Positions 21,453 to 31,589 of a stretch of DNA of 64,000 nt are shown one piece after another. The stretch's first letter is position 1. Each line of letters begins with the position of its first letter. Below the pieces are notes generated by a model. The model was not told the DNA's origin. It saw nothing but the letters and a program-made list of their open reading frames with translations, and did no database searches. Where the stretch lies: the NCBI GenBank assembly GCA_019044685.2, contig JAGTXX020000009.1, positions 806,001 to 870,000 on the forward strand, read 5' to 3'. The translations under genes were made by a program, and so were the position numbers. The stretch comes from Nannochloris sp. 'desiccata' (Eukaryota > Chlorophyta > Trebouxiophyceae > Chlorellales > Chlorellaceae).

Positions 21453-24400
21453 ATGAGGAGGGCAGTTTTATTGTTCCCCTCTTTCACCACCGCTTCTGGT
21501 GGTTGTGGTGAGACGCTGAGGGTAGTAGGTCCTGTTCAACGAGGTGTTATCCGTTGGTATTCAGATGGCAAGGCTGGCTCTGGGTCTGGGCAAGAAGGTT
21601 TCGGGAAGTTCTGGAAATTGTAAGTCCATTAATTCCATATGGAAGGGAGTTTACTTTATATTTTGATATCACCGTAGGAGGGTCGTCTTTCTGTTTTGGA
21701 TGGAAAAGGCTTTTTTTCTCAGCTTAATTACTGTCTCCTCTGTCCTTTGTTGTCACAATTTATCTTATTGCTGTCCTCGCAGTCTCACAAGTGCATCAAG
21801 CCAGACGGAAGAAACTCAAAAAGAAGCAGCAGCGAGCGGAGATGCCTCTTCCTCCGCCCCAGACTCTTCTTCCTCTTCTGCTTCATCCTCAGCCTCCAGC
21901 CCAGATTCTTTGTCTGGGCATCTTATGCCCAATAGTCCTGAGCAACGATACCGTGAAGTTCTGGCTGTCCCTGTCTCCCGACGTCCTCTCTTTCCTGGCG
22001 GCATTCTGCCCGTCATGGTTACCGACAACCAAATAATTAAAGAACTAGTTGAGATACGCAGACAAGGAGCTCAAGCATACGTAGGTGCATTCTTACGTAA
22101 GTCAGAGAATGGATCTGGTACTGTTAAAGAAGATTCATCGACTGCTGCCACACTCTCAATGGACGACCTGCTAGAGAACCAAGGCGGTGAAGGAGGCAAG
22201 AAAGAAGACGTACCGCCAGTATCTGCAGATGATTTACACGATAAAGGTACATTTGCACAGGTTCACACTATTGTTCCCCACGAAAAAGGAGCGCAGTTGC
22301 TTCTTTTAGGCCATCGAAGACTCCGTGCGACTGGTGTATCATCAACCGACCCCTTGCGTCTTTCTGTTTCACATCTCCGGGATGAATCCTACAATCCGCA
22401 CGATGATATGTTAAAGGCAACAACCATGGAAATGATCTCTACATTGAAAGAATTACTCCATTTACACCCTTTATATAACGAACAGATGAGAAATTTTATT
22501 CAATTTGGAGCAGACTTCCATGATCTCTCCCGCTTGGCTGACCTGGCAGCGAGCTTGACCAGCGGAGATTCCGCTGCTTTGCAAGCTGTCCTTGAAGAAT
22601 TATCCGTCCCTGAACGTGCTGAACGGTCACTCTTGCTTCTCCGTAAAGAAGCCGAGCTGGTAAAGTTGCAACAAGACATCGGTCGACGGGTTGAGGAGAA
22701 AATATCAAAGGATCAACGTAAATATTTCTTAATGGAACAGCTTCGTTCCATTAAAAAAGAATTAGGTTTAGAAAAGGATGATAAAACTGCACTGGTACAG
22801 AAGTTTAGAGAGCGTTTAGAGCCGGTTAAAGATGTCTTACCTGAAGCAGCGTCTCGAGTTATTGAAGAAGAACTTGAGAAGCTATCTGCTTTAGAGCCTG
22901 CTTCTTCAGAGTTTAGCGTCACGCGTAATTATCTTGACTGGCTGACAGTTTTACCATGGGGTCGGTCTAGTGAAGAAAGATTAGATGTGGATGCTGCGCG
23001 TGCTGTGCTCGATGAAGACCATTATGGTTTGACCGACGTCAAGGACAGAATTTTAGAATTCATCGCTGTAGGCCGTCTCCGTGGCTCTACCCGTGGTAAA
23101 ATCTTGTGCTTGGTGGGTCCTCCTGGTGTAGGTAAAACATCTATTGGTAGATCCATCGCCCGCGCTTTAGATCGATCATACTTCAGATTCTCTGTTGGCG
23201 GTTTGTCAGATGTCGCTGAGATCAAAGGACATCGTAGAACCTATGTCGGTGCTATGCCTGGTAAAATGGTCCAATGTTTGAAAGCTACCGGAACTAGTAA
23301 CCCATTGGTGCTTATTGATGAGATAGATAAGCTAGGAAGAGGCTATCAAGGCGATCCTGCATCAGCTTTATTAGAATTGTTAGATCCCGAACAAAATAAT
23401 GCGTTTACTGATCATTACTTAGACGTGCCCGTGGATTTATCCCGTGTATTGTTTGTATGCACAGCAAATCAGTTGGATACTATCCCTGGTCCTTTGCTAG
23501 ATCGTATGGAAATTATTCAGTTGTCGGGTTACACCGGAGCTGAAAAACGAGATATAGCGAGGACCTATTTAGAGCCCCAGGCACGTGCTGATGCTGGTGT
23601 CCCTCCTGGAGCAGTGACTGTATCCGATCATGCGTTAGAGACACTTGTTCAAGACTATGCACGAGAAGCAGGGGTTCGCAATTTAAAGAAACTGTTGGAA
23701 AAAATTTACCGAAAAGCAGCGGTCAAGTTGGTGCAGCAAGGTATTCAAGGCACCTTGGATAAAGCAAGTCCTGCTGGCGAGGATGCAAAGATTGAAAAAA
23801 CAAAAGTCGGAAAAGAAGAAGAAGAGGAAGAGAAACTTGATGATGGTGTCGTACCTGCTAAACCCCCTCCCCCTCAAGTCCGCCGCTCTGTTGAAGAAGA
23901 AGAAGCTGCCGCCGCCGCCTTCCCGGAGCCAGTCGTTGCTGTCGACATTGATGGGTTGAAAGACTTTGTAGGTCAACCTCCATACCCCTCAGATCGTATT
24001 TACCGTGATCATATGCCTGCTGGAGTCGTCACAGGCTTGGCATGGACCCCCCTTGGTGGCGCTACTCTCTACGTGGAGGCCGCTAGTGTTGAAAAAGGAG
24101 AAGGCAAAGGGGGGCTTCGCGCTACAGGTCAGCTTGGAGACGTTATGAAAGAGTCTACCACTATCGCACATACGTATGCACGCAAGTTTATGGAGCAATT
24201 AAGACCGGATTCTGCATTTTTCGCTGATCATGCTCTTCACGTCCATGTTCCTGCCGGAGCAACACCAAAAGATGGACCCTCTGCTGGCTGTACACTGGTC
24301 ACTGCACTCCTTAGTTTGGCCTTGGATACCCCTGTGAAGCCTGATTTAGCTATGACTGGGGAGGTGACTTTAACTGGTAAAGTTTTGCCCATTGGAGGGG

Positions 24401-24618
24401 TCAAAGAGAAGGCACTGGCGGCAAAAAGGTCCGAGATAAAGCATATTATTTTCCCTATCGGAAATAAAAGGGATTGGGAAGAGCTTGGAGAGGAGGTCCG
24501 TGCTGGGTTGGAACCACATTTTGTTGAGGAGTATAAAGAGATTTATGAGTTGGCGTTTTCAGTGGTACAAGGTGGAAAAGTGGTCCCGCCAGTTCCGACG
24601 AGTGCGACAGCAGCATAA
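21453..24618 (+). CDS. LONP1: Mitochondrial Lon protease (LONP1 type)
   Basis: Exons 21453-21619 and 21783-24618 join in phase 2 (TT|T) to give 1000 residues. The first exon encodes an Arg/Ser-rich, acid-poor presequence ([17 protein letters not shown]), which places the enzyme in mitochondria. Domains in order: Lon N-terminal substrate domain, coiled linker, AAA+ module with Walker [10 protein letters not shown] (about 500) and Walker B LIDEIDK, then the protease domain with the catalytic Ser in KDGPSAGC (about 888) and Lys in GGVKEKALA (about 928). Lon degrades damaged matrix proteins. An acidic, Lys/Glu- and Pro-rich insert of about 70 residues separates the AAA+ and protease domains. A start at the downstream Met near 21700 would lose the presequence. 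Confidence 0.96.
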
Positions 24619-24730
24619 ATATTAAATAAAAATAAAGATATTTCTGTTTAATTTTATACTAAGATCTACTAAAATTACATTTCTATACATCAAAATAACA
24701 CCATATAATAAGCTACATTAATATACAAAC

Positions 24731-27001
24731 TTATCTTTCAATTGCCTCGCTATGCTCCCTGCTTAATACACTAAGCTCAGAGGTCATCTCTTGCAAGCGG
24801 TTGCCTGCTCTAGGACTTGTAATTATACTGTTCTGTTGCCCCGGAAGATTGCTATCACCATGCTGTTCTGCATGCTGGATCATTCCGTCCTCTTCTTCTT
24901 GTTCTTGCTGTTCATAATAACTTTCCAGCAAAGCGTGAGCCGCCGCTATTCTTTCTTCCTCCAAGGGCATTTGCTGTTGCGTTGGTAGGCCCCCTGGTAT
25001 CCCTGTGGTAGCAGCAAGGCGATTTAGGTTTATTACGTTTCTCTGTCTTTGCAGGTATCTATGAGCAGAATGTGGATAACGTGGAGTTACTAGTTCACTA
25101 AAATTAAGTTTTGATCTTGTTGCAAGACCTCCATCACCACAACGCTCAATGCCCCCGCCACGATCGCCCCCGACAGCGACAGCGTCAACAGCACCTTCTG
25201 TATTAATATTATTTTCATAGATACCTTCATTATGCATCTCATTTTCTACAAAAACAGAGAGTTTATCAAGAAAGTGACCTGCCTCTGTTGGTGGCACCCA
25301 CGTGGGATAGCAAGTTGAAAAACTAACGAGACTCTGTTCCATCTTTTTCGCTTGCTGATGGTAGTGCTGTTGCACTGCTGCTGTCTCGGCGGTAGTGCTC
25401 CCTGCGTAAAATCGAAACGCAGCTTGAGTAAATACGTCGCCTACCCCTTCAATAGAGGTCGTATTCCCATCTACAAATCTTAATATCGCCCCTGCACACC
25501 GTGGTAACGAATACCACAACAGCACTGGCGTCAGCAACACCGAAACCAGCTCTTCAACCAGTAAAAAAGTCCGATACCTAAATAAACTCTGAAATTCTTC
25601 TTGCACTTCCAAGGTATGTGCCCTACCTCCCCGCCAATGGCGGGGTAAATAGTGAGTATGGGCGGCCACTTCTAACAACGCAAACTCTGGGTCAAACGCA
25701 GATAGCGAAGGTTCTATAATTAAGGCTCTAGATACAGCAAGAATAACGCCCAATAAACCAAGCCACCACAGCGTTTGCCGCCCCGCCGCAAAGTCATATT
25801 CCAGCAACCTTTCATCTGCTAGCGTTAAAGCAATCAGTACCGCTGCAAATGATCCAGTGATAAAGGCTATAAATCGAGCTATATGAGAAACAGCATGATT
25901 TGGGAACTGAGCCACGTAGGTGGTTGCGGCTGCATGCCCAGCCTGGAGACGCTGTTCGATAAAATGAGGCAATTCATTGTACTCTTTCAAACTCCACCTC
26001 GCAGCAGGACTCCATCTTCTCGCACCTAATGATGATGGGTGATGATACAACGCTTCTGCATTCTTCATGAAAAAGTAAATAACGAGAAATACAAAAAGAA
26101 AGGGAGAAAAGATCGCATTGACTACCGCCATGACTCGAAATCTCCGTTGCAGTGCTGCTTCATCCTGGAGAAAGGATTGTTGAATTTTGAAGGTTGATTC
26201 ATCAAACATAGCGTCAAGAACACACCACCTTAGGTTCCATTGCACTGTTTTAGTTAACAAGACGTGCCCTTGGAGCCCGGGGAGAGGAATATGAAGTGCC
26301 AAGACGCCTTTATTTAACATGCCTATTAAATAATTATCTTTTCGCATGATTCTAGAGACGATATCATGTTCTGTAAGGTCTTTAGAAATACAGAGGCGGA
26401 CACTACGCTGTGCTGCGACTAAACGAGCTGCAATCTCCGGCCAGGTTGCTGCTCGAAGGGAACGTTCACTCATTCCTACATTATATGAAAAGAAATGACG
26501 GACTTCAAGGAGACCCCGTAGTTCATGAACGAAATGTGCAGCTGAAAAAAGCCAATATCCAGCAAAAATGGCGAGGTAGAGCACTGAAAGCGACTTCCAA
26601 AGAGTAAGAGGCCCATTCCGGAGAGGATTTTTAATAAAAGCCACATCCCATAGGGTACATTCTTCTGTTTTTAGACATTCTGCATGAAGTGCAGAGTAGT
26701 CTATACCTAGGAGAAGGATTCCACTTGCAACAATGGTGAAGAGAAGCGCTGTAAGGTTGAGTATACGAGCAACAAGAATGACGGTGAAGCCTTTTTCTTC
26801 CCAATATCGATAAACGTTCGTGAAAAAATGGTCTAAATTGCGCACTGCAGCCCAATCGAGAGGTTCCTCTTCATGTCCTAGTAAAAGGTCGTCAGGATGC
26901 GGGGGATCAAAGGGAGAAGGAGGCCTCGTTGGTCCATGGCCGGCTTCTACTTCAACGCCGAGGAGCGGTTCATAAGGGTCTTCTTCAATTGTTGAAGACA
27001 T
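24731..27001 (-). CDS. ATG9: Autophagy protein ATG9 (lipid scramblase)
   Basis: An intronless frame of 756 residues. The ATG9 signature begins with LDWAAVRNLDHFFTNVYRYW at about 50-70, then membrane segments at about 80-105 and 135-155, the conserved RHFFSYNVGMSERSL region and the DLTEHDIVSRIMRKDNYLIGMLN block. Further hydrophobic segments lie near 290-310, 375-395, 405-425 and a re-entrant one near 490-510. N- and C-terminal tails are hydrophilic, the C-terminal one Gln/Glu-rich. ATG9 vesicles seed the phagophore, and the trimer scrambles lipids delivered by ATG2. Its presence shows a functioning autophagy pathway, which red algae lack. Confidence 0.95.
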   Translation of the reverse strand: MSSTIEEDPYEPLLGVEVEAGHGPTRPPSPFDPPHPDDLLLGHEEEPLDWAAVRNLDHFFTNVYRYWEEKGFTVILVARILNLTALLFTIVASGILLLGIDYSALHAECLKTEECTLWDVAFIKNPLRNGPLTLWKSLSVLYLAIFAGYWLFSAAHFVHELRGLLEVRHFFSYNVGMSERSLRAATWPEIAARLVAAQRSVRLCISKDLTEHDIVSRIMRKDNYLIGMLNKGVLALHIPLPGLQGHVLLTKTVQWNLRWCVLDAMFDESTFKIQQSFLQDEAALQRRFRVMAVVNAIFSPFLFVFLVIYFFMKNAEALYHHPSSLGARRWSPAARWSLKEYNELPHFIEQRLQAGHAAATTYVAQFPNHAVSHIARFIAFITGSFAAVLIALTLADERLLEYDFAAGRQTLWWLGLLGVILAVSRALIIEPSLSAFDPEFALLEVAAHTHYLPRHWRGGRAHTLEVQEEFQSLFRYRTFLLVEELVSVLLTPVLLWYSLPRCAGAILRFVDGNTTSIEGVGDVFTQAAFRFYAGSTTAETAAVQQHYHQQAKKMEQSLVSFSTCYPTWVPPTEAGHFLDKLSVFVENEMHNEGIYENNINTEGAVDAVAVGGDRGGGIERCGDGGLATRSKLNFSELVTPRYPHSAHRYLQRQRNVINLNRLAATTGIPGGLPTQQQMPLEEERIAAAHALLESYYEQQEQEEEDGMIQHAEQHGDSNLPGQQNSIITSPRAGNRLQEMTSELSVLSREHSEAIER

Positions 27002-28320
27002 TTAGAGACTGTTATACCTCAGTGCATTGTTAACTAAGGTGCGCTTTAGTTTATGTAAGGTGGTGACACGGGATAGTTTTGTTGTTAAGTTAATTCTCAA
27101 GGTCGGGAATCTTGGAATTTCGAAGCGATCTAGGTTGAAGTTTCAAGAATTTTTGGAGCAATGCGATGCTGCACAGGGGGTCTATAACTTTGCGAAAAAG
27201 AATATAAGCTCGACATCTCTTCATAACACCTAGAATAGAGCCACTTCAGCAGCTGCAACTCGCATTTCGCGCTCTCAATAAAGTTCTCATGACTCATGAT
27301 CAGTGATTATTATTATTATTATTTGTTCTTAGGGAGGTGGAAGAGGCTTTACCTAGCCATCAGGCTATGTTCTAGCTAAGGAACAGTCGCAATCGGGCAG
27401 GTGTTTGATCAGTTCATCAACATGATCGGGTAGGGATGAACGCCCAGGCAATGCATACACCCAGCCAGTCGCGATTCTTCCTCCCTGATAATAATACTCA
27501 ATAATAATCACCGCTGCCCAGCAGCAAACGGCCGAACAACGGCACCCCCTTTGGTAATCAAGACATTGTTAGCTCTCACTTCGAGGAGACGCACAGTGCT
27601 CTTGGGCACCATACCCCTCCTCCGGGAGAAGAATGAATTTTCTTATTATATATCCTATGATATTCCGCAGAATCTGCAACATTGACACCGTTCCCCTCCA
27701 TCCCAGTTTTGGCAGCCGACTGGCATGCGGGGGCAACAACACACTGTGACCTTACACGGTGGCCTTCGCCATAAGGCGGAGAGAGTCTGCCCAAGTGCAG
27801 GCGCCCGTCAATTTAACATCCACGTCGTGAATGCTTGTCCTCTATGATAGCGAACCCACACCTGGGTGGGATGGCCGCCCGCTCCCAGCGAGGATGCTAC
27901 CTACCTGTCCCGTCACCGCCAGTAGGAGGGCTAATCCGCCCTCCAAGCGACTAGATTCCTGTCCTTGTCGAAAGCAACTGGTACTCTCCTCTGTCCACAG
28001 GACCCACGGTCGCTGCTTGTGATAGTGAAAACCCAAAAGTGACTTCAACAGCAGCCGCTCTACCCCGTCGCAGGGCTGGCTGAAAAATACAATCTTGGTG
28101 GTGGTTGAGCAAGGAACCTTGTCTGTATGCCCCGCTGGGCGAAAGTGCAGCTTGATTATCTTTGTTTTACATTGCCGTTGATTCTTTTGTTGCTGTCACC
28201 AATATCAAAAAAAAAAAAAACTTTTGCTTAAAAATAAGCGTTGATAACGCTAGGTCAAATCCGTTTATGTTTATCAACTTTATGTTTATTGCAAGATTAT
28301 TATTCTTGAATTATATTTAC
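27002..28320. other. Gene-poor stretch with broken coding-like frames
   Basis: No intact gene is seen. From about 27370 to 28080 the sequence is clearly richer in G and C than its flanks and has long stretches with coding-like composition on the minus strand, broken by stops. One is the run starting MVPKSTVRLLEVRANNVLI near 27610; another starts GGRIATGWVYALPGRSS near 27480. Adjacent frames change over short distances, as in a decayed gene or element. I could not match any of these to a family. There is a short TTATTA-type repeat near 27310. Confidence 0.4.
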
Positions 28321-28602
28321 ATGTCCGCCATGCTGGGTGCCCAGGTCCTTGCCTTAAGGGTGTGGTCTTTGGTTAGCAAGGAATTGGCCAAAGTAGCAAA
28401 CCGTGTAAGAAAACAAATTCAATTCAGTGATCAGAGGCCTCATGATCAGCTTGAGAGACAATTATTTAGGCTCTCAGAGACAAGGAGAGACATGGAGAGG
28501 CTTCTGTTAATTAGCCCAAGAGCGACCTCCGCAGGGCTATTTTTAATAGGCCTGCGAACTCCTGATGCCATTGAGCATGAAAAGTTTAAAAATAAAGACT
28601 GA
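28321..28602 (+). CDS. Hypothetical basic protein of 93 residues
   Basis: The frame from the Met at 28321 gives MSAMLGAQVLALRVWSLVSK, then a basic amphipathic helix and a short C-terminal hydrophobic patch. The Arg/Gln/Leu-rich middle (HDQLERQLFRLSETRRDME) is plausible coding sequence. No family is recognised, no splice partner was found, and the setting is a transposon-rich region. It could equally be a relic. A longer frame opens at 28162, but that part is AT-rich and looks non-coding. Confidence 0.25.
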   Translation: MSAMLGAQVLALRVWSLVSKELAKVANRVRKQIQFSDQRPHDQLERQLFRLSETRRDMERLLLISPRATSAGLFLIGLRTPDAIEHEKFKNKD

Positions 28603-29276
28603 TGGTATCAGCGATCCTTGATCGAAGATCCTCTCAGTTTCGTCAGTTCCCACCCTTATCAGCAGATAAACAGTACCCAACATGCTTCGGCTGGGACAGC
28701 ACACCTGCTGCAGCCTGCTGGCCGCCTCCCGACCCCTCGTCTGATGAACCGCCGCCGCCTGCGACGGTAAACCCCCACAGGGCAGCCTAGAACAGCAGAA
28801 GCTGCGTTGCGGGGCTGCATGACGACCAGACACAGCAGGTGTGGTTCATACATCTTCTCATATAGGCGCATTCTCTTCTCATTGGCCTTCTTTAGGTATG
28901 CCAAGGGCATGTTGCACTTTCCAGCAACGTTTTTACCGCCAAGTCTTTATATAATATTCCCTTCTTAGACCATCATTGCTCTTTATAAAATCATTATAGA
29001 TCCCTGCCATCACTATTTATGTCTTCATGTTGTTATCTGTGGCCCATTTTCGAAGAGAGGCCCAAAGAGAAACTTAAAGACAACCTCGACCGTTTCCTGT
29101 TGAGGATCACTATAGATATAATAAGGTACAAATAGCAAAGAAAGACGTACTATTTACAAAAAGAACGTGCATATCATAATCAGAGACTCAGGTAGTTAGA
29201 CAAATGTGAATCAAAAAAATACATATATAAAAGCAAGGGATACAGAAGGATTCGTTGCATTAAAGAATACCTGTCC
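28603..29276. other. Intergenic stretch without a supported gene
   Basis: It contains a GC-rich patch (about 28680-28800) with minus-strand frames rich in Arg and Cys, and a 36-residue plus-strand frame starting at about 29022 (MSSCCYLWPIFEERPKEKL). None can be tied to a family. Confidence 0.3.
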
Positions 29277-29771
29277 TTACGCAAACGTTAGGCCAAGCGA
29301 AATTGCAGAAGCTAATAGAGCAGCACTTCTGCTCACAAGCGTGACGCTTTTGTCCAACTTATGGAAGTCCTCTTTAGTCTCTGCTTTCATTTTACTCAAT
29401 TCATCTTTAGTCTCTGCTTTCATTTTACTCAGTTCATCTCTGAGTTCCGTAAAGCTAACTTTTAAGCTATCATTCGACTTGATGAATTTTTCCAGCGCCG
29501 AATCAAGTTTAGTGTCCACATGCTTGAGTTTTTCATCAAGCTTACCATCCATTTGCTGGCGGTGATCATCAAACCTCTCATTCATATACTTGTGGTTCTC
29601 ATGGATAAGATCGCGGTTGGCGTTGATGTTATTATCTATTCGGTCGCGCTCCTGCGGGTTATAATTCACCGCCCACGTTGCAGGATCTGCGTGCGCCTTA
29701 TTAGCAGTGGCAGCAGTAGCAGTGCTGCGCCTTAGTAAAGCCGGTCCAAGACGACGTGAAATTGAGAACAT
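29277..29771 (-). CDS. Coiled-coil protein, probable mitochondrial, unknown function
   Basis: An intronless 164-residue frame. The N-terminus (MFSISRRLGPALLRRSTATAA) is Arg/Ser/Ala-rich without acids, as in a mitochondrial presequence. Residues about 40-140 are charged and heptad-like. Within them is an 11-residue unit, DELSKMKAETK, repeated in tandem, with the matching DNA repeat of 33 bases near 29365-29435. The protein ends in a hydrophobic segment (SRSAALLASAISLGLTFA), which could anchor it in a membrane. The layout of presequence, coiled coil and C-terminal anchor resembles the DUF1640/CCDC90 group, but I see no diagnostic motif, so this is only an analogy. Confidence 0.5.
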   Translation of the reverse strand: MFSISRRLGPALLRRSTATAATANKAHADPATWAVNYNPQERDRIDNNINANRDLIHENHKYMNERFDDHRQQMDGKLDEKLKHVDTKLDSALEKFIKSNDSLKVSFTELRDELSKMKAETKDELSKMKAETKEDFHKLDKSVTLVSRSAALLASAISLGLTFA

Positions 29772-29831
29772 CTTGACCCCTGCCCAAAGGAAAGGAAATA
29801 AAAAAGTTAGCTAGACAGCTAACTTGAGTAT

Positions 29832-29991
29832 TATAACCGCTGGCAAATGCCCATTGTGGGAGAGGGTGTCGCAGGGTTTGCAGAAACTCGTCTCAGGGAT
29901 TATGGGGCGCAGTTCTCTGAATATAAATCTACTTTTGCCTCATGCGTCGCAGACCAGAGTGCTTTTCCCCTTCCTGACACCAATATTTAAT
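29832..29991 (+). other. Coding-like fragment, origin unknown
   Basis: A plus-strand reading starting near MPIVGEGVAGFAETRLRDYG and running to a TAA at 29989-29991 has good amino-acid composition. The DNA just upstream has a possible pyrimidine tract and AG. It has no recognised partner exon or family. It could be the last exon of a decayed gene. Confidence 0.25.
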
Positions 29992-30620
29992 TATTACCGA
30001 AATCTTATAAGAGCGAGAAAAGCATGGAAGAAAGTATCATAAATAGTCAAATTTCACTATTTCTCCCACAAAACGTCAATCGTTCGCTATACAAAAATTA
30101 CTGTCAACATGGAAACCTGGTGCCGCAGGTAATGGGCCCCCAAAAAGGTGTAAAACTTCAAATTGATTTCAAAATTGCATCGCAAAATCAACAAATTTCC
30201 GTGCGTCCTTGAAAGATTCCAAATCTCATGCATACTTTTGTGCGGCCCGATCTCCGCTACCGAAAACGTCGGCCGAGGCCGTGATATTTTGCTCCTGTAA
30301 AAACTAGTAGGGATCGGCGTGAATGAACGATGTCGGTATGTGGGTCGCCCTCCGACCAAAACCGCCGCATAGCTATACCTCCCAAAATCAACTCATATTT
30401 CTCGGTATGAATGCACATGAAATGTTGGAGAACATGATAAACGATCATGAAACCGTGCGCAAGGTCACCTAGGAAGCCACCGCCGACGAGGACGACAGGC
30501 ACCAAGAAAGATGGAGGAAACGCAGATCCCAAGCCGAGCGTTGCTACCCGAAAAGTGTGAATATATTTATCTTACACCTTCAGCACTTCGACCCATTGTG
30601 TCAGTATATTTTAAGACATC
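29992..30620. other. Gap with no supported gene
   Basis: Minus-strand frames of 90-91 residues cross this stretch, one with a hydrophobic N-terminus (about 30440-30530). They overlap one another, lack recognisable domains and are not convincing. Confidence 0.3.
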
Positions 30621-30903
30621 GTGCCTGAAGAAGACGTGCAAACAGCTGTGAGGCGGGATGCAAATTTGCAACTCAGCAAGGCAATTTAAAAAGTGGTGCA
30701 ATACAAGGTCCCTGGCACCGTCCAAGGTTCCACCGCTTACCACAGAAGCAAACTTGCTGATCTTCTACCTCGCGTAAAGCTGTACAGACTCCCTAATTTC
30801 TTCCTCACTCTCACCGCCAACGAGGTATCAGAAACTTGATGGCCTAAATTTAAAATGCTAGAGGACGATTGCCTCTCTAGTTTGCCTATGGTGATTACGT
30901 AGA
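30621..30903 (+). pseudogene. Helitron Rep/helicase relic (Helitron-like N domain)
   Basis: The plus-strand frame from 30621 reads a segment with VPGTVQGSTAYHRSKLADLL, then a PNFFLTLTANE motif, then a WP pair after a gap. Helitron replication proteins have this same order: a 'GS..Y....D..a' box, then 'PtfFlTlTaNe..WpE'. The frame has in-frame stops, at about 30687, 30840 and 30901, and no flanking helicase is seen, so this is a decayed piece. Helitrons transpose by rolling-circle replication. No terminal hairpin or CTRR end was found by eye. The identification rests on one short but typical motif block. Confidence 0.6.
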
Positions 30904-30909
30904 GTTAAT

Positions 30910-31078
30910 TCATAAGAGGACACCGCCTCCTGCATGCTCAGCTTTCCCATGTCTGCTGTCTCCTGTGTAAAAGTAATAAAACGTTGCCGCCAACATCACC
31001 ACGGCGGCGAGAAACGCCGTAATGCTCCATAATGCTTCCGCACTTAATTTATAACAATACACATGAATATAAATGTGC
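30910..31078 (-). other. Orphan terminal exon encoding a membrane segment
   Basis: A good acceptor (TTTTTTCTTTTAG) at 31079 opens a minus-strand frame that ends at TGA 30910-30912. It encodes LSAEALWSITAFLAAVVMLAA and a following aromatic stretch, that is, one membrane span and a short polar tail. A second exon-like piece at about 31337-31378 (KWGVLFCWAPTLL between an acceptor and GTAAAT) may belong to it, but the phases of the two do not agree. The gene, if real, is incomplete or decayed and its family is unknown. Confidence 0.3.
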
Positions 31079-31589
31079 CTAAAAGAAAAAACACAGTTAA
31101 TTGCTTCCGCACACCCAGTAACATTATGATATAAGATTTCGGGCCATTCTTGTTTACAGTTAGCTCGATCCCTTTGGAGCTGATAAAAACTGCTCTAAGG
31201 TTTCACACAGCTTTCATATATTGTAAGAAAAACAATATAAAAAATAACAGCGAGCACTAAGGCAGCCTTTTGAGGAAGAAAGAAAGAATTAAAAGATGTT
31301 GTTGCCCTGCAGAGCAAATTTGCGCAAATTTACGAGCAGCGTTGGCGCCCAGCAGAAGAGAACTCCCCATTTATCATACTGCTTTACGTGTAACCATGAT
31401 AAACTAATAAAACTGATATTTTACATTCTATAAATGTACACATGCAAAATTTAAAAACGAATTACTACTGGAATAAGAAAATTATTTTACAAAATGCATA
31501 AAGCGGTAAAAAGCTGAGCTTTCAAGCCTCTCTCAAAACTCATCTATCTATGTTGGCAGATGAATGCAGTGCAAACTAGCAGCGCCGCT

